The position numbers and the translations under genes are program-made. Positions 6,345 through 8,658 of a stretch of 8,658 bases of DNA are shown here, one piece after another. Origin of the DNA: Candidatus Woesearchaeota archaeon (GTDB lineage: Archaea; Nanobdellota; Nanobdellia; Woesearchaeales; GW2011-AR4); contig DUHN01000036.1 in the NCBI GenBank assembly GCA_013330825.1, positions 1 through 8,658 on the forward strand. The letters are read 5' to 3'. The notes under the pieces were generated by a model. The model worked only from the letters and a program-made list of their open reading frames with translations, ran no database searches and had not been told where the DNA came from. Every line of letters begins with the position of its first letter. Positions within the stretch are counted from its first letter, which is position 1.

Positions 6345-6423
6345 TGGTTTTTTTGTTACTACTATATAATAAATAGGGAATTGTTCGTTTTATCGCATTA
6401 GCACCCTCATAGGAGCTACATAA

Positions 6424-6432
6424 TATTTAAAT
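6424..6432 (+). promoter_or_regulatory. TATA box of argS
   Basis: TATTTAAAT is centred about 28 bases before the argS ATG at 6456, giving a leader of at most a few nucleotides. The 140-base region shared with the M16 gene also holds a TATATAATAAATA stretch (6363-6375) that has no start codon at the right distance. Confidence 0.6.
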
Positions 6433-6455
6433 CCCCCGTCATTTTTGGACAATAC

Positions 6456-8117
6456 ATGGGCACGTTCAAGACGCACATCCTCGCCTTCCTCGAAAAGGAA
6501 GCAGGCATCAAGGACGCGGCATTGGAGATCCCTCCCAACCCGGAGCTGGGCGACTATGCCTTCCCCTGCTTCTCCCTCTCCAGGCAGTTCAAAAAGGCCC
6601 CGCAGCAGATTGCGCAGGAATTGGCAGCAAAATTCAGGAAAAGCGAGTTCATTGCCGGCGTTAAAGCCGCCGGCCCGTACCTCAACTTCTTCATCAACAG
6701 GGAAAAGCTGGCAGAGGATACCGTCAAAACGATACTGAAGGAGAAGGGGAACTACGGCTCCGCTCATCTCGGCAAGGGGAAACACATCCTTGCCGAGCAC
6801 ACCTCCATCAACCCGAACGCCTCCCCCCATGTAGGGAGGGCAAGGAATGCGCTGATTGGGGATTCCATCGTGCGCCTGTTGAGGTTTCAGGGCTACAAGG
6901 TCGAAGTCCATTACCTGGTCAATGATGTCGGGAAGCAAATAGCAATGTTGGTTCTGGGGGCCGAAGGCAAGGAAAAAGTGGATTTCAATGACCTCCTGCA
7001 GCTGTACGTCGACATCAACAGGGAGATGGAATCCCATCCGGAGATCGAGCAGCAGGCCTTCGACTTGCTGAACAGGCTGGAAAGCGGGGACAAGGCCGTC
7101 CGCAAGCGGTTCAGGGACATCGTGGACACGTGCATCGACGGCCAGAAAGCCCTCTTCACCGGGCTGGGCATCCATTACGACCGCTACGATTACGAATCCG
7201 AATTCCTCTGGAACGGGAAGACGGACGAGGCACTGAAAAAGCTCGAGAAGACCGGCAAGCTCTTCGAGGACAAGGAAGGCAGGTGGGTGATGAACCTCGA
7301 GGGTTACAGCCTCGGCATGGAGACGCCTGTCCTCGTGATGACGCGGGCGGACAAGACATCCCTGTACGCCCTGAGGGACGTCGCCTACACCATGGAGAAG
7401 ATGAGGGAAGGGGAGAACATCCTCGTCCTTGGGGAGGACCAGAAGCTGTACTTCGGGCAGATTGCCGCCATCATGAAGGAGCTGGAGCTGCCCTTCCCGA
7501 AGGTGGTGCATTACTCCTTCGTCCTGCTCAGGGACGGCAAGATGTCCACGCGGCAGGGCAATGTCGTCCTGCTGGAGGACTTCATGAAGGAGTGCGTGAA
7601 GAAGGCGAACGCCGAGATCGAGAAGCGCTACGGGAAGAAGGACGAGACAGCCGCGAAGGTAATCGGCTACGGTGCGCTGAAATACAGCATCCTCAAGGTC
7701 TCTCCGGAGAAGAGCGTCACCTTCGACCTTGAGCAGGCATTGTCGTTCGAGGGCGACACCGGCCCCTATCTCCAATATTCCTACGCGCGCATCGCGAGCA
7801 TCCTGAGGAAGCACGGCAAGCCGCTGGGGAGGCACGATGCCTCGCTATTGAAAGAGCCGCTGGAGATCTCCCTGGTCAAGTTATTGTCCGCATACCCGGA
7901 TACCGTGGAGAAGGCGACGCACGGCCTGCATCCCCATCTGATTGCGGCGTTCCTCTACGACCTTGCCCAGAAGTTCAACGAGTTCTACCACCAGCACGAC
8001 ATCATCCATGCGGACGGGAAAATTCGGGAGGCGCGGCTTGCGCTGGCCGTCGCGGTGCAGCACGTGCTGAAGTCTGGGCTTTCCCTCCTGGGGATCGGCG
8101 TACTGGAGAGGATGTGA
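6456..8117 (+). CDS. argS: Arginyl-tRNA synthetase
   Basis: Class I synthetase that charges tRNA-Arg with arginine in the cytoplasm. The length of 553 residues is typical. The N-terminal tRNA-binding (Add-1) domain covers about 1-80, with ELGDYAFPCF near 30-39. The HIGH motif is HVGR at 125-128, after INPNASP. The KMSK motif is KMSTRQGN, beginning at K362. The C-terminal anticodon-binding (DALR) domain includes GDTGPYLQYSYAR, and the protein ends in LLGIGVLERM, the normal ArgRS ending. No frameshift or missing motif is seen. The ATG is leaderless, about 28 bases after a TATA box. It is a single-gene unit: the gene to the left diverges and a long non-coding stretch follows. Confidence 0.97.
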   Translation: MGTFKTHILAFLEKEAGIKDAALEIPPNPELGDYAFPCFSLSRQFKKAPQQIAQELAAKFRKSEFIAGVKAAGPYLNFFINREKLAEDTVKTILKEKGNYGSAHLGKGKHILAEHTSINPNASPHVGRARNALIGDSIVRLLRFQGYKVEVHYLVNDVGKQIAMLVLGAEGKEKVDFNDLLQLYVDINREMESHPEIEQQAFDLLNRLESGDKAVRKRFRDIVDTCIDGQKALFTGLGIHYDRYDYESEFLWNGKTDEALKKLEKTGKLFEDKEGRWVMNLEGYSLGMETPVLVMTRADKTSLYALRDVAYTMEKMREGENILVLGEDQKLYFGQIAAIMKELELPFPKVVHYSFVLLRDGKMSTRQGNVVLLEDFMKECVKKANAEIEKRYGKKDETAAKVIGYGALKYSILKVSPEKSVTFDLEQALSFEGDTGPYLQYSYARIASILRKHGKPLGRHDASLLKEPLEISLVKLLSAYPDTVEKATHGLHPHLIAAFLYDLAQKFNEFYHQHDIIHADGKIREARLALAVAVQHVLKSGLSLLGIGVLERM

Positions 8118-8372
8118 TTGTTGGGCATTTCCTAATGGAAGGAGAGGTGTATTCCTTGACATATGCGATCGCTGTTGCACTCTGTTACCCTGTGAAGTGG
8201 GGTAAAATTCCGTCCGCAAATCAATTTCCAGGGCTTTCATCTCCGAAAATTATTCTGCCACCGTAGTTTTTATTATAAATTTGTCAATGTATTTCTGCGA
8301 TAGCGGACTAGAATTAGGGGGAATCGGGCCGTGGTCGTTATCTTTAAATAGATATTCAGTACCGTTTCTTAT
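8118..8372. other. AT-rich non-coding stretch after argS
   Basis: 255 bases without a supportable gene. A 6-bp inverted repeat (TTACCC 8185-8190 with GGGTAA 8200-8205, 9-base loop) and a T5 run at 8267-8271 could end the argS transcript. A TTATAAAT box at 8273-8280 could work on either strand, but no convincing start follows at about 26 bases. GC content falls well below that of argS from about 8205 onward. Confidence 0.5.
8343..8350 (+). promoter_or_regulatory. TATA box of the broken RelE-like gene
   Basis: TTTAAATA is centred about 26 bases before the ATG at 8373, the same geometry as the other plus-strand genes here. The promoter seems intact although the gene behind it is not. Confidence 0.5.
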
Positions 8373-8658
8373 ATGGGAACACATTTCACGCTCGTTTTCG
8401 ATGGTGTAATGATCAAACAGCTAAAGAAAGCTGCCAAAAATCAGCATATTAAATAAATTCTGACTAAAATGCTTGATAAGTTGGAACTTTCAGGCCCTGA
8501 TGCTGGTGAACTTCTAGATTCTCAATTATCTCTTTATGAAGTTAAGATTAAACATCCTCCAATCAGGCTATACTTTAAACATAATAAAGCAACGAACGAG
8601 ATTTATGTGTTTGAATTTGAAACGAAGACAAGTCCAGAGAAGCAAAAAGCAACCATAA
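8373..8658 (+). pseudogene. RelE/ParE-family toxin-like gene with in-frame stop, cut by window end
   Basis: One reading frame from the ATG at 8373 encodes 27 residues ending IKQLKKAAKNQHIK, then TAA at 8454-8456. The same frame continues ILTKMLDKLELSGPDAGELL and onward to YEVKIKHPPIRLYF and IYVFEFETKTSPEKQKATI, still open at the last base. Joined across the stop, it reads like a RelE/ParE-type mRNA-interferase or gyrase-toxin fold: a helical hairpin followed by beta strands with a basic/aromatic core. A single change (TAA from AAA) would restore it. The downstream ATG at 8469 could in principle start a shortened protein lacking the first helix. No antitoxin is recognisable upstream. The low GC content fits an acquired gene. 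Alternatives are a sequencing error in this A-rich stretch or a real, recent inactivation. Confidence 0.6.

Noticed and set aside
6363..6375. A further TATA-like stretch between the M16 gene and argS
   Set aside because: No start codon or obvious RNA follows at about 26 bases; argS and the M16 gene each have a better-placed box.
6390..7835. A 481-codon open frame antisense to argS on the minus strand
   Set aside because: It is a compositional shadow of the GC-rich argS gene: low-complexity, rich in Leu/Val/Pro/Asp/Gly, with no recognisable domain, while argS on the other strand is unambiguous.
7881..8240. A 119-codon minus-strand frame starting at 8240, with GGAG before its ATG and a TATA-like box at 8273-8280
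   Set aside because: About two thirds of it is antisense to the 3' end of argS, the box-to-ATG distance is about 36, the GGAG abuts the ATG, and the protein shows no recognisable pattern.
8287..8409. A 40-codon plus-strand frame just before the RelE-like gene, considered as an antitoxin
   Set aside because: Its ATG lies only about 10 bases after the nearest TATA box, it overlaps the toxin start in another frame, and it does not resemble an antitoxin.
1..8658. CRISPR array, tRNA, rRNA or insertion sequence
   Set aside because: No regularly spaced direct repeats, tRNA-like cloverleaf, rRNA segment or transposase was seen.

Overview
The window looks like a piece of an archaeal chromosome. The evidence is an aspartate carbamoyltransferase regulatory chain beside its catalytic chain, and AT-rich TATA-like boxes about 26-31 nt ahead of ATG starts with almost no leader. 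An ArgRS with an HVGR/KMSTR signature fits but does not decide it. The mixture of a small pyrimidine operon, a short lipoprotein hydrolase and a RelE-type fragment suggests a small-genome (DPANN-like) archaeon. That lineage is inference; no marker here fixes it. Most genes are GC-rich (a sampled argS line is about 58%), while the M16 peptidase gene (40-50% in sampled lines) and the last ~400 bases are clearly poorer in GC.

Left part (1-4017, minus strand): a pyrimidine operon read right to left as pyrB, pyrI, a ~350-nt gap rich in inverted repeats, a PurM-like (AIR synthetase family) gene, pyrE and pyrF. pyrF runs off the left edge. PyrB/PyrI make carbamoyl-aspartate, and PyrE/PyrF convert orotate to UMP. 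The dihydroorotase and dihydroorotate dehydrogenase steps are not in the window. The purM-like gene belongs by homology to purine synthesis, so its place inside a pyrimidine cluster, with an altered N-terminal phosphate loop, is notable.

Middle (4018-6312): a promoter region divergent from pyrB drives a secreted, lipid-anchored dienelactone-hydrolase-type protein on the plus strand. It ends exactly against a convergent M16 zinc-peptidase gene, with no base between the two stop codons.

Right part (6313-8658): a 140-base divergent promoter region, argS on the plus strand, a 255-base AT-rich non-coding stretch, and a RelE/ParE-like toxin gene interrupted by an in-frame TAA and cut by the window end.

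Points most worth a second look: the nested inverted-repeat gap between pyrI and purM, with two mutually exclusive hairpins ahead of a terminator-like hairpin; the PurM-like enzyme in a pyrimidine operon; the basic 50-residue tail on PyrI; the unusual active-site spacing in PyrF; and the broken RelE gene.
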